A stretch of 64,000 nt of DNA from UBA4665 sp036388555 (GCA_036388555.1 DASVRP010000007.1:1-64000), one strand, 5' to 3'. Counted from the first letter of the stretch, positions 27,781 to 36,175 are shown. Numbers and translations: made by a program. The notes: a model not told the origin generated them from the sequence alone.

Positions 27781-27921
27781 TCAGGACTTGGGGCTGTCGC
27801 TGCCCTTGGCGCCGCGCTTCGCATGGAATGCCGACCCGCCCATCTCGGCGACCCGCTTACGTGTCGATTGGTCAGCGCTTGCCAGACCTCGTTTGTCATC
27901 TTTTCTGGTGTTTCCAGCCAT
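27781..27921 (-). CDS. Small KGG-repeat-like (stress-induced) protein
   Basis: This 46-residue hydrophilic protein contains RGLASADQSTRKRVAEMGG, which matches the RGFAxMDxxxxxxIAxxGG pattern of the GsiB/Con-10/YciG stress protein family, followed by a basic HAKRGAKGSDS tail. GGGAGGG lies upstream of the ATG and a strong terminator follows. Members are disordered, desiccation- or stress-linked proteins. One repeat unit is present here, with an MGG in place of KGG. Confidence 0.8.
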   Translation of the reverse strand: MAGNTRKDDKRGLASADQSTRKRVAEMGGSAFHAKRGAKGSDSPKS

Positions 27922-28093
27922 GGTGTCTACCCTCCCGCATTACGTTTGCCTTTTTACGATAGCCTGTTATCCTCCTGCCCGGCAGTCTAAAATTTCATAA
28001 CAATTGGATCAAATCGGCTACGCTTTGTGATATATTCCACTGCCTTATATCACAATGGCGCGCACAATGGCTTCATAACGGATGGAGATACAA

Positions 28094-28516
28094 GTGGCTA
28101 AAATATTCATTGTTGAAGACGACCAGGATCTGAATGCGGCCTACCGGCTGATCCTCACAAAAGAAAAGTACGAAGTCGAAACGGCTTTTAACGGCGACGA
28201 AGCACTTCAGAAAGTCGAGGCGTTCGACCCTGACCTGATACTGCTCGACCTGCTGATGCCGGTCAAGTCCGGCGTCGAGTTCCTACAGGAGTACGACGTC
28301 GTCAATAAGCACAAGAAGGTCAAAGTGCTGATCTTCACCAACCTTGAGCATGCCTCTGAGATCCACGAAGCCTTCCGCTTGGGGGCCGACCAGTGTGTCA
28401 TCAAAGCCTGGACAGCACCCCAAGGCCTGGTCAAGATCGTCTCTGACGTCATGGGGACCGACGACCCGGCGACTAAGAGCATCCATCCATCCTCCCCAGC
28501 AGCAACGAAAGCCTGA
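28094..28516 (+). CDS. Single-domain response regulator (receiver only)
   Basis: A 140-residue CheY-like receiver: IVEDDQDLN (acidic pocket), phospho-acceptor Asp52 in LILLDLLMP, TN at the switch position and a conserved Lys in CVIKAWT. No DNA-binding domain follows. I chose the GTG at 28094: GGAG sits seven bases upstream and the start then aligns with the paralogue at 30006. It is encoded back to back with the CHASE3 kinase. Confidence 0.9.
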   Translation: MAKIFIVEDDQDLNAAYRLILTKEKYEVETAFNGDEALQKVEAFDPDLILLDLLMPVKSGVEFLQEYDVVNKHKKVKVLIFTNLEHASEIHEAFRLGADQCVIKAWTAPQGLVKIVSDVMGTDDPATKSIHPSSPAATKA

Positions 28517-28560
28517 CCTGCGCTACCGTTCCCGCAGCTGACACGGCAAACACACCAGAT

Positions 28561-29904
28561 TTATGTCAGTGGTGCCGTAACGGTAAATTTCGAACCTCTG
28601 CCCTCTTCTGACACGACTCTGACGTCACCCCCGTGGAGCAACATGATCTGTTTCACCCAATACAATCCCAGGCCGCTGCCTTCGGACGTCGCCGAAAATT
28701 CGTTCGTAAGGCGCGAAAATTTCATAAACAGCTTGGGAACCTCACGCTTATGTATTCCAAGGCCCTGGTCACGGACGATTACCTTGAACATACCGTCTTT
28801 GCGGCGCTCCCTGACTTTGATGGTGACCGTCGTATCATTGCGTGAATATTTAACTGCATTATCGACAAGTTTCTCAATAACCCCTTTGAAATAGGCCCGG
28901 TCGACATTGGCCATCAGTTCTTTCGGCGCGAGCAGTTCAAGCTTCTGTCCATGGTCGGCCGTATACTGCTGATATTCCTTCACCACCTGGCGGACGATCG
29001 ATACGACGTTGATGCGCTGACGATGCAGCTGGATGCGTTTCATATCGAGTTTCGCGACGTCCAATAGGTCGTTCATAATTCGGATCTCCAGCTCATTGTT
29101 GCGGTACGCGACCTGCAGGGCGTCGCGCTGTTTGGAGGTCAGCGTGCCGATGTAGCCGTCAAGCAGCAGGCCGATATATTGTTTGACATTGGTAGCCGGC
29201 GTACGCAACTGGTGCGAGGCCAGCGACAGGAATTCGCTCTTCGTATTCTCCATCGACCTTACATGCAGTATGGTGCGTGCGAAATACCACATCAGGACGG
29301 CGCAGATGGCCACTACGAAGATCGAGACCGCCCCGGCCACCCCGAGGGCACGCTGCAGGTAATCTTCTGATTGTTGCTCCCGCGGTCCGATACCGTTCAG
29401 ACTACGGTTGGTCGTCAGGTTGACGACACCCCTGATCCGATTCGTCAATCTGAAACCCTCCCCTGATGCGATTGCCGCGTTGACCGCCTCTTGGTCACCG
29501 GCTGCCTTGGCGTCGACCGTACGTTGCAGGAACTCCATCTTTTCCCGTGTGACCGTCTCAAGGGCCTTGATCTGTTCCGTGGTCACGTCATAATGTTTAT
29601 CTTGCCGGATCTCACGGAGGTGGTCCGGTATCTCTTTCTTGGCTGTCTCGAACGGAGCCAGGACAGTCTTATCATCTGAGATCAAATATCCACGGACACT
29701 CGATTCGGCGTCGAGTACGCTGATGAAGTGATCCTGCAGCTCGAGAGCTGTCTGGACGCTCTGCCCACTTTTAGCCGTCAATGCGTCTAGTTTGAGCAGC
29801 GTACTGCTGAGAAAGAAGATGGACGCTAGCATCGCCAATACGAAAATGCCAAGTATGACCAGCAGGCCCTTATTAACATACTTCCATGTAGCGGGTGGCT
29901 TCAT
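28561..29904 (-). CDS. CHASE3-type membrane sensor histidine kinase
   Basis: A 447-residue kinase with two membrane helices (about 14-34 and 186-208) bracketing a helical extracellular CHASE3-like domain (LDAESSVRGYLISDD). HisKA has His231 in LASHQLRTPATNV, and HATPase shows NAVKYS, DQGLGI and GSGLGLYW. It lacks an obvious HAMP. It sits between two receiver-only genes on the opposite strand, which are its likely partners. GAGGA precedes the ATG. Confidence 0.92.
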   Translation of the reverse strand: MKPPATWKYVNKGLLVILGIFVLAMLASIFFLSSTLLKLDALTAKSGQSVQTALELQDHFISVLDAESSVRGYLISDDKTVLAPFETAKKEIPDHLREIRQDKHYDVTTEQIKALETVTREKMEFLQRTVDAKAAGDQEAVNAAIASGEGFRLTNRIRGVVNLTTNRSLNGIGPREQQSEDYLQRALGVAGAVSIFVVAICAVLMWYFARTILHVRSMENTKSEFLSLASHQLRTPATNVKQYIGLLLDGYIGTLTSKQRDALQVAYRNNELEIRIMNDLLDVAKLDMKRIQLHRQRINVVSIVRQVVKEYQQYTADHGQKLELLAPKELMANVDRAYFKGVIEKLVDNAVKYSRNDTTVTIKVRERRKDGMFKVIVRDQGLGIHKREVPKLFMKFSRLTNEFSATSEGSGLGLYWVKQIMLLHGGDVRVVSEEGRGSKFTVTAPLT

Positions 29905-30005
29905 CTGTCAACGATCCTCTATGACACTTACTATACTCTCATATAGCCCAAGATTTACATATTCCCTGGTATAGCATACAATAGTCGATAGTAACTGAGG
30001 TGACT

Positions 30006-30374
30006 ATGACTAAAGTATTGATTGTCGAAGACAACGAGACCCTGAACGAGGCCTATAAGCTGATACTTGAAAAGGACGGCCACGACGTAACGACCGCCTT
30101 CAACGGCGAAGAAGGGCTCGAAAAGCTCAAATCTTTAACCCCCGACCTCATCCTGCTCGATATGCTCATGCCGAAGATGGACGGCCTCGAATTCCTGCGC
30201 AACTTCAAGACAGACAAATTCCCCAAGACCACCATCATCATACTCAGCAATCTCAACGAAGATGAACAGGTCGAAGAAGCCCGCAAGCTCGGCGCTCACC
30301 GCTACATCCTCAAAGCCAACACCTCTCCCCGCGAGCTCGCTGCCCGTGTCAACCACATCGCCCGCCACCTGTAG
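30006..30374 (+). CDS. Single-domain response regulator (receiver only)
   Basis: The 122-residue receiver has IVEDNETLNEAY, Asp52 in LILLDMLMP, a Ser at the switch and a conserved Lys in ILKANTSP. It resembles the regulator at 28094 over its length. GAGG precedes the ATG at 30006. With no output domain it must signal through protein contact or phosphotransfer. Confidence 0.92.
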   Translation: MTKVLIVEDNETLNEAYKLILEKDGHDVTTAFNGEEGLEKLKSLTPDLILLDMLMPKMDGLEFLRNFKTDKFPKTTIIILSNLNEDEQVEEARKLGAHRYILKANTSPRELAARVNHIARHL

Positions 30375-30450
30375 ATCGGCAGCCGGTCGTTACGCATTCG
30401 AGTGCGTACATCCGCGGAACTGACAGTGTGCCAACAGATAGTAACCAACA

Positions 30451-30477
30451 AAAAAAGCCCGGATTACTCCGGGCTTT
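30451..30477 (-). terminator. Intrinsic terminator (mainly for the GlsB-type gene)
   Basis: AAAGCCCGGA (30454-30463), a TTAC loop and TCCGGGCTTT (30468-30477) form a perfect 10-bp hairpin with a six-U tract on the minus strand. It may also act on the converging receiver transcript. Confidence 0.88.
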
Positions 30478-30497
30478 GCATATGTGTCCACGACTGA

Positions 30498-30764
30498 CTA
30501 GGCAGCGTGGTGGGCGCTGCGGCGAACCGCATTGTACAGGGCAAGCAGTACGACCGCACCCATAAGGGCGATCAGGAAGCTCCGGATGTCGAAGCCGCTC
30601 ATACCGGTACCGGTCAGAGCCTTGGCAACTGCACCACCGAGGAAGGCACCGAGGATACCGACGACGATGTTACCGATAGCGCCCTGTTCCGCATTGCGCT
30701 TCATGATGATTGAAGCGATCCAACCGACTAATGCACCCATGATGATGAAAGAAATTAATCCCAT
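30498..30764 (-). CDS. GlsB/YeaQ/YmgE family small membrane protein
   Basis: The 88-residue protein has three helices with the family pattern GALVGWIASIIMKR, GNIVVGILGAFLGG and FLIALMGAVVLLALY. It belongs to the transglycosylase-associated/GlsB stress membrane family, whose members respond to envelope stress. AAGGAG precedes the ATG and a terminator follows the stop. Confidence 0.93.
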   Translation of the reverse strand: MGLISFIIMGALVGWIASIIMKRNAEQGAIGNIVVGILGAFLGGAVAKALTGTGMSGFDIRSFLIALMGAVVLLALYNAVRRSAHHAA

Positions 30765-30800
30765 AATATATCTCCTTGTCGTATAGACAGTGTTATTTAG

Positions 30801-31034
30801 TTACGCTGGCAGTACTCTGCCATACGTACAGAGACTTTCGTCGTCCCGGAGGCCTGGGCGCTCATGATGAAGCTGAGCCGTCCGACGCGTGACGCCATGA
30901 CAGACGTCGACGTCATCCGAGTAAGTACGGGCCATCTTTGAGTCCAATGAGCTGGCACGCAATGCGCCGAGCCTGGCCCTCAGATTCTGCCGTTGCAGGC
31001 GCATGAACGCTATAGTCACGCTTCTATCAACCAT
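30801..31034 (-). CDS. Uncertain small basic protein
   Basis: The 77-residue reading starts MVDRSVTIAFMRLQ and is Arg-rich. It has a strong GGGAGGGG site nine bases before the ATG, which is the main support. In its second half the +1 frame also looks protein-like (a 39-residue run ending MAEYCQRN), so a frameshift near 30915 is possible. No family is recognised. From 31035 to 31228 I see no gene. Confidence 0.4.
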   Translation of the reverse strand: MVDRSVTIAFMRLQRQNLRARLGALRASSLDSKMARTYSDDVDVCHGVTRRTAQLHHERPGLRDDESLCTYGRVLPA

Positions 31035-31228
31035 ATCGTCAGCCCCTCCCTTCCTGGATTACCGTTTCAATCTGCATCTCTCCTGCTGGTTCTCAGTGTT
31101 AACGTTATGCGCATCTGATCTCCAGCGAAGATACCCCTATAGTACGACGGGCATGGCAACGCCACAGCGAATTATTTCGCACAACACCTAAGTAATTTAA
31201 TCAAACTGAATGTATGGTATCTGTTAAA

Positions 31229-31966
31229 TCAGCGTATATCTATTCGCTGGAAGAGTTCAGCATAGTCGGCACCGATAGCCTCGCCGGCATCTGATGCATA
31301 GCTTTTGAGCCTATCCTGGACCAGCTGCAGGTCCTGCATCTGGCTGACATGGGCTGCCAGGGCGTCCATCTTCTGGCCGATATGTTCCGAGACGTCCACC
31401 GCGTAGTTCGAGCGTTCCATATTGAACAGCAGGACCGTCGCCGTCTTGTGCGGGGCCAGACCCTCATCCCGGGCGATTTCCGGAAAACTCAGGTGGTCGC
31501 GGGCCAGCGGGAACACCGCGTCAAGCGTCGCCTGCCCAGCTGCCCGGTGGTCCGGATGATTGACAAAGTCGCGCTCGGCGCAGTACAGCATGCCGGGGTC
31601 CATCGTCAGCACCGCTTCCGGCCGGACTCGCCGGATAGCCCGGACGATATCCCGCTTCAGATCCATCGTTACCTCGAGCATACCGTCCTCATAATCATGG
31701 AAGTAGACATCTTTGACGCCCAGTTTCTGTGCCGCGGCCCGCTGCTCCTCCTGCCGGCATCTTATCAGCTCGGCCGGGTCGCAATCAGGGTCGGAGCTGC
31801 CCTTGTTCCCATTTGTCAGGATCAGATAATAGATCTCACAGCCCTTCGACGCCCACCTGGCGATTGTACCGGCCATCCCGAAATCAAGGTCGTCCGGGTG
31901 GGCGGCGACACCGAGGGCGACCTTGGGCGTCCAATCATCGGTCTTAAGCGTCACAGAACCGGCCAT
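31229..31966 (-). CDS. PIG-L family (LmbE-like) deacetylase
   Basis: The 245-residue protein has the zinc motif AAHPDDLDF (His23, Asp25, Asp26), TNGNKGSSDP and NHPDHRAAG, the marks of LmbE/PIG-L N-acetylglucosamine-type deacetylases. Substrates in this family include GlcNAc-inositol and similar thiol or glycan precursors; the one here is unknown. The ATG at 31966 has GGGAGGG upstream, and it overlaps the end of the protease gene by 16 nt, so it is part of the sodN operon. Confidence 0.9.
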   Translation of the reverse strand: MAGSVTLKTDDWTPKVALGVAAHPDDLDFGMAGTIARWASKGCEIYYLILTNGNKGSSDPDCDPAELIRCRQEEQRAAAQKLGVKDVYFHDYEDGMLEVTMDLKRDIVRAIRRVRPEAVLTMDPGMLYCAERDFVNHPDHRAAGQATLDAVFPLARDHLSFPEIARDEGLAPHKTATVLLFNMERSNYAVDVSEHIGQKMDALAAHVSQMQDLQLVQDRLKSYASDAGEAIGADYAELFQRIDIR

Positions 31967-32304
31967 ATCACCCTCCCTTTCACGGTTTTCACAGAGAGCC
32001 ATCCGAAGTCACGGCTGTCGCTACTACCCCTGTCATTATCACCTTTCACGAATATTTCACAGACTGTTTCACGATTATTACGCCTACCGCGCACACCTCT
32101 TCCGTCACCGACGGCACTTACTTCAGGACGGACGGCAGTTATCCGTTTGACCTTCTCGATGCCGTCATGGGCTATGATGACGACCTGCCCCGGCCGGTAC
32201 GCACCCCTGCCCTGGCGGATTGCCGCAATGACCAGGCTGCCAGGCTGCAGCGCTGGCAGCATACTGCCGCCACTGACCCTGCGGATCATGAATCCCGCGC
32301 GCAT
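31951..32304 (-). CDS. S26 family peptidase, probable nickel-SOD maturation protease
   Basis: This 117-residue protein is a minimal S26 signal peptidase-like enzyme without membrane helix. Ser14 in GGSMLPALQPGS is the nucleophile, Lys53 in EKVKRI the general base, and VKGDNDRGSSDSRDFG (from 86) the third conserved box. Small S26 enzymes next to sodN remove the Ni-SOD propeptide (SodX type). It starts 2 nt below the sodN stop, so this role is very likely here. Confidence 0.88.
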   Translation of the reverse strand: MRAGFMIRRVSGGSMLPALQPGSLVIAAIRQGRGAYRPGQVVIIAHDGIEKVKRITAVRPEVSAVGDGRGVRGRRNNRETVCEIFVKGDNDRGSSDSRDFGWLSVKTVKGRVIWPVL

Positions 32305-32306
32305 GT

Positions 32307-32705
32307 CTAGGCCTTCTTCGTTTCCCAGAAGATTTCAGCGATCCCGTCTATCTGCGCCAGCAATTTCTCTGCCATCTCAGGTTCGAGGTGATGCTTGCAG
32401 TCACCGGCCTGCTTGGTCGCCTTCCAGAACTTGTCGTGCAGGTCAGGATACTTCTCGAGGTGCTCAGGCTTGAAATAGTCAGTCCATAGTACCCAGAGAT
32501 GCTGCTTGACGAGTTCGGCGCGCTGTTCCTTGATCATGATTGCCCGGACCTTGTTGTGTTCGTCCAGACTGTCATATTTCTGCATGATCTGCAGCACGCT
32601 CTGCGCCTCGATGCGCGCCTGGGCCGGGTCATAGACGCCGCATGGCAGGTCGCAGTGGGCGTGGACAGGCCTGATATGTTTCGTGATGATGTTCGGTAAT
32701 CGCAT
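32307..32705 (-). CDS. sodN: Nickel superoxide dismutase
   Basis: The 132-residue precursor has a 16-residue propeptide ending PVHA, then the nickel hook HCDLPCGVYDPA. After cleavage His17 becomes the N-terminus, and Cys18 and Cys22 ligate nickel. The rest is the four-helix bundle (RAELVKQHLWVLWTDYFKPEHL). It dismutates superoxide in the cytoplasm. GGAGG precedes the ATG. Operon order is sodN, protease, PIG-L. Confidence 0.96.
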   Translation of the reverse strand: MRLPNIITKHIRPVHAHCDLPCGVYDPAQARIEAQSVLQIMQKYDSLDEHNKVRAIMIKEQRAELVKQHLWVLWTDYFKPEHLEKYPDLHDKFWKATKQAGDCKHHLEPEMAEKLLAQIDGIAEIFWETKKA

Positions 32706-32809
32706 GAGTTATTCCTCCGTTATGTCTATAGTATAATCCATTGTCAAAAACATAGGATATGATACTGTGTCCACTATATTTATTGCTTGCAACTGAATGG
32801 AGATCCAGC

Positions 32810-33709
32810 ATGAAAGTCATTCCATATACCCCTGCTTCCGGCGAACTGAAGAGCAATGACCTGGGAGCCTTGCTGTTCAACCAGGTCGCCTCAACAGTCT
32901 ACGAGGATACTGGCCGCGACGCCCAGCACCTCTCCGACACCCTCGGCCTGACTGTGCTGGCAGCCGACCGGCCCGGCAGCGGCATTACCTGGCCGAGTCG
33001 CAGCCTTCGCCGCCGGCTGTCTGATGACTATATCGGTGAGATGGCTTCATTGGCTCCGGCTATCGAATCCGAATGCGCGCTCAGTGGATTGAAGCGCATC
33101 ATCGCCGTCGGACGGTCGGCTGGCGGCACCGGAGCACTGGCACTGACAGCGGCTGAAGCCCTGCCTATCACCGGCGTCTATGCCGCGGAACCTGTCGGCA
33201 TGCAGGCCACATCTGTCCGCCAGGGCAAGCGGGACTACTCGAATTATCTGAAACGACAGTCAGCCTACTTTGAGCGTCAGACGGATGATGACTGGTCCGT
33301 CCGGCCCGAACCGTCCGATGTCCATGGACTGTCCCAGGTATGCCGACTGGCAAGCATCCCACTCAGCTTCCTGAACGACACCTTTCACAATGAAGTCGCC
33401 TGGAGCCAGCCGGTAGCACTGGCTGCGGCCGAGCATATTGCCCTTGAACAGCCGTCGGTCGCAGCAGTGGTAGAGTTCGCACATGTCAGCATGACGGCGG
33501 ACCAGCCACTCATCGACGTATCAAAGGACTCGCTGCCTGAACTCCGAAAAGCTGCCGCAGCCGGTTCGGCGGAAACTACTGCCGCGTTCGAAGTGAGACA
33601 GATCTACCACACCTTCCATGCGTCGTTCGACAACCGAGGCTTCTTCGACAGCCGGGTGCAGCGGCTGATCGATAGCAGTGCTCTGCTTACCCGTGAGCCT
33701 CGTCCGTAA
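32810..33709 (+). CDS. Alpha/beta hydrolase-like protein
   Basis: The 299-residue product starts MKVIPYTPAS, with GGAG upstream. The nucleophile elbow is VGRSAGGTG, preceded by LTVLAADRPGSGIT, a typical alpha/beta hydrolase strand and loop. EFAHVSMTADQP near the C-terminus could hold the catalytic His. The substrate is unknown. It converges with another alpha/beta hydrolase gene. Confidence 0.75.
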   Translation: MKVIPYTPASGELKSNDLGALLFNQVASTVYEDTGRDAQHLSDTLGLTVLAADRPGSGITWPSRSLRRRLSDDYIGEMASLAPAIESECALSGLKRIIAVGRSAGGTGALALTAAEALPITGVYAAEPVGMQATSVRQGKRDYSNYLKRQSAYFERQTDDDWSVRPEPSDVHGLSQVCRLASIPLSFLNDTFHNEVAWSQPVALAAAEHIALEQPSVAAVVEFAHVSMTADQPLIDVSKDSLPELRKAAAAGSAETTAAFEVRQIYHTFHASFDNRGFFDSRVQRLIDSSALLTREPRP

Positions 33710-33741
33710 TTACCGCTTGACCATCGCATGCCCGACACTTC

Positions 33742-34926
33742 TTATCGGCTCAGCGTATCGCGCTTCAATGCATGGTACAGCGCCGGGTAATGCGTATTAT
33801 ATCCGTGTGTCCCGGGTACGATGACCGTACGTACGAATGCTTCGGATGGGCGTAAATTCATCATGAAACTGCGAGCTGCCGTATCGCATATCTGCGGGGC
33901 GATGTAGAGCGGATCATGGTCTGCCATGACGTAGGTGATGTGGGCTCCGGACTGATTGGCATGCAGCGCATCGGTATCACTGAGCAGCGGGTTCCAGCCT
34001 GGCCGTGGGCCGCGGCGTAGAGCCTGCATGCTGGTAATCATGCTGCCGGCCTTGCGCAGAAGGCCACCCCGGTGGGCGTCAAGATGCCTGCGCTCCGGCA
34101 AGTCCTTGTATATCGCCAGTATTTCGCTTGCTTCTTCGATATCGGACTGCTGTAAGCGGTCCGGGTCAGTGGACAGCCGGCGGTTCAGCGATTCGTGCAG
34201 TCCCTTCTCGACGGCCAGCATGCCGAGTACGATCCGGGCGACACTGAGTCCGACGAAACCGGAGCGTTCGCTGAAATGGGCGTGCGTCAGCTGGCCCCGC
34301 TCCATGGCAACTCCCAGTGCCGCCTCATAGTTACCGCCTGCCGAGTCAGATCCCATGATGCGGGTCACATCAAGGCCCTCTGCATCAAGGGCCCGCTTCA
34401 GATTGATAATCGAAGGCAGCGCGACCGTCATACCATTGATTTCCCACGTATACCTGCCGGTCATGCTGGCATAGTAGCGTTCGCCATTCTTCCATGACAG
34501 CGGCGAAGTTCCACCATTGCCGAACGAAGCGAAATACAGATGATTGACGTCAGCGTAGCGCTGGGCGGTATCGGCGAATTCCTTCAGGTTGCCAGGATTC
34601 GTCATATCGGAGCTGAATGTCGAGATATGGAGGGCCGTCGGCCTGTTCCGCCCGGCCGTCATGATCGAGGCGGCCTCGATGGTCGTATCGCCGGATTCGA
34701 TGAGCCGCAGCGACTTAGCGGCTTCATGCATCAGCTCACGCGACGCCGCCTTATCCAGTGGCGGGCTGGCAAACAGCTCGCCGGTTGTACCGGCTACCTC
34801 CTCCCCTTGCAGGCTGCCTGGCGGGCGGCTGTACTGCGGCAGCGTCAAGCCGGCGCCTTGCGTCAAGAATGGGTCCAGAGTGCGAGTCCGCTCACGTGCT
34901 CCGCCGATGCCGAGCAATATGTTCAT
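33742..34926 (-). CDS. Alpha/beta hydrolase-like protein
   Basis: The 394-residue protein has the elbow MGSDSAGGNYEA, then ADHDPLY (likely acid) and PGTHGYNTHYP (likely His), an alpha/beta hydrolase layout. The N-terminal 90 residues have no assigned domain. No signal peptide is seen. TATAAA on the minus strand at 34936-34941 lies 9 nt before the ATG, suggesting a leaderless transcript. The substrate is unknown. Confidence 0.72.
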   Translation of the reverse strand: MNILLGIGGARERTRTLDPFLTQGAGLTLPQYSRPPGSLQGEEVAGTTGELFASPPLDKAASRELMHEAAKSLRLIESGDTTIEAASIMTAGRNRPTALHISTFSSDMTNPGNLKEFADTAQRYADVNHLYFASFGNGGTSPLSWKNGERYYASMTGRYTWEINGMTVALPSIINLKRALDAEGLDVTRIMGSDSAGGNYEAALGVAMERGQLTHAHFSERSGFVGLSVARIVLGMLAVEKGLHESLNRRLSTDPDRLQQSDIEEASEILAIYKDLPERRHLDAHRGGLLRKAGSMITSMQALRRGPRPGWNPLLSDTDALHANQSGAHITYVMADHDPLYIAPQICDTAARSFMMNLRPSEAFVRTVIVPGTHGYNTHYPALYHALKRDTLSR

Positions 34927-34959
34927 GGCAGCTATTTTATAATAACGTTGTATATTTTG

Positions 34960-35625
34960 CTAGTTTGTTCGCGTACTGTCCTGTTGCCGGCGCCATTTGT
35001 CGATTTCCGCATGATGTCCGTTCAGTAACACATCCGGTACTTTCATACCCTGGAAATCCGCCGGGCGGGTATACTGCGGGAACTCGATAGAGATGTCATC
35101 GGCTTGGAACGACTCTATTTCGGTGCTCGATTCGCCGCCAAGGACACCTGGCAGCAGCCGGACGACAGAGTCAACGATGGTCATGGCCGGCAGCTCACCG
35201 CCGGTCAGCACATAATTGCCCATGCAGTACTGGCGGTCAACCCACTTGGTCACACGATCGTCATAGCCCTCGTAACGGGGGCAGATGATGATAAGTCCCT
35301 GTCCCTGCTGACCAGCTGTAGCCAGCTGTTTGGCCTCGGACTGCTTGTAGAGCTGCCCGCGCGGTGTCGGCAGCAATACCAGGGCATCCGGGTCCTGTGA
35401 CTTGGCATATTCAATGGCGGCTACCAGCGGTTCAGGCCGGAGCAGCATGCCGTCACCGCCACCGTACGGAGTATCATCAACCTGCCGGCGCGGGCCGATA
35501 CCATATTCACGCAGGTTGATCATCTGGTATTCGACGATGCCCCGGTCACTGGCCTTCCAGAGCATGCTGGTACCGAACACGGCCGTGAACATATCAGGGA
35601 ACAATGTAATAATTTGTATTTTCAT
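34960..35625 (-). CDS. trmD: tRNA (guanine-N1-)-methyltransferase
   Basis: A 221-residue SPOUT enzyme that methylates G37 of tRNAs reading CNN codons. Motifs are IITLFPDMF, DDTPYGGGDGMLLRPEPL, PRYEGYDDRV and the trefoil-knot loop NYVLTGGELPAMTIVDS. The mRNA is probably leaderless: a minus-strand TATAAT (35633-35638) lies 7 nt before the ATG and overlaps the -10 box of the divergent gene. Confidence 0.97.
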   Translation of the reverse strand: MKIQIITLFPDMFTAVFGTSMLWKASDRGIVEYQMINLREYGIGPRRQVDDTPYGGGDGMLLRPEPLVAAIEYAKSQDPDALVLLPTPRGQLYKQSEAKQLATAGQQGQGLIIICPRYEGYDDRVTKWVDRQYCMGNYVLTGGELPAMTIVDSVVRLLPGVLGGESSTEIESFQADDISIEFPQYTRPADFQGMKVPDVLLNGHHAEIDKWRRQQDSTRTN

Positions 35626-35632
35626 TACGTTT

Positions 35633-35640
35633 ATTATACT
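35633..35640. promoter_or_regulatory. Overlapping divergent -10 boxes
   Basis: ATTATACT holds TATAAT on the minus strand (35633-35638, 7 nt before trmD) and TATACT on the plus strand (35635-35640, 9 nt before the ATG at 35650). The two transcripts would start from almost the same spot in opposite directions, so they should compete. Confidence 0.55.
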
Positions 35641-35649
35641 ATAGATATT

Positions 35650-36141
35650 ATGTTTCGCCGCAAAAAATACGAAGATATCCCTGAAATTCTTGAGACCGAG
35701 CTCCCGCAGGCACTCGGAAAATCATACCGCAGACTCGAGAGAACAATGGATGTCGACCCAGACCGCCACTATTGGCAGCACGGTCTGTGCGTCGATTGGT
35801 CGCGGGCAGCGCTGCCGCTTGCTAAGAAAGCCTTACGCGGCACTGATGTCACAGTCTCGACAGTCGTATAACGCAGACCTGATTTCCATCACCGCCTTGA
35901 AATAGACGATGGCACTCCTGGCGATCCGATTATCGCCGACGGTACCTGGCTACAGTTTTTGCCTGATGAGCTGAAAGACACCGAAGAAGCTGACCAGCTT
36001 CCGCGTCTGCTCTATGGCCGGTCCAGCGAGATCGGACATCTGCTGACCGAAGCCCATATCGACCCTGAGATCTGGGAGCTCTGGCGGGCGAACCCTGATG
36101 CCAACCCGGACGTTGAGATCTTCCCAAGCCTCGATCAGTAA
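35650..36141 (+). pseudogene. Transglutaminase-like protein gene interrupted by an in-frame TAA
   Basis: One reading frame of 164 codons runs from ATG 35650 to TAA 36141, broken only by TAA at 35869-35871 (codon 74). Both halves are clearly coding. Cys47 (HGLCVDWS), His80/81 (DFHHRLEI) and Asp97 (IIADGTWLQF) are arranged like a Cys-His-Asp papain/transglutaminase triad, with the stop between Cys and His. There is no start codon suited to an independent second half before 35959. It is either a nonsense-mutated gene, readthrough, or a sequence error. Confidence 0.65.
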
Positions 36142-36175
36142 GACACATTTGGCAATACGGGCGTGATGACGATAC

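Noticed and set aside
27655..27990. 111-residue plus-strand frame above the KefB gene
   Set aside because: It is the complement of the KGG-type gene and its terminator, both of which have better signals.
30801..30920. 39-residue reading ending MAEYCQRN on the minus strand
   Set aside because: It has no ribosome binding site. The overlapping 77-residue frame with a strong site was preferred, with low confidence.
33742..34926. Start region MNILLGIGGARERTRTLDP resembling a false frame from a tRNA gene
   Set aside because: The same frame continues as a well-formed hydrolase and no tRNA fold exists there.
35869..35871. Alternative genetic code as an explanation for the in-frame stop
   Set aside because: Recoding known in related candidate phyla concerns TGA. 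Here the codon is TAA, and TAA and TGA end many intact genes in the window.
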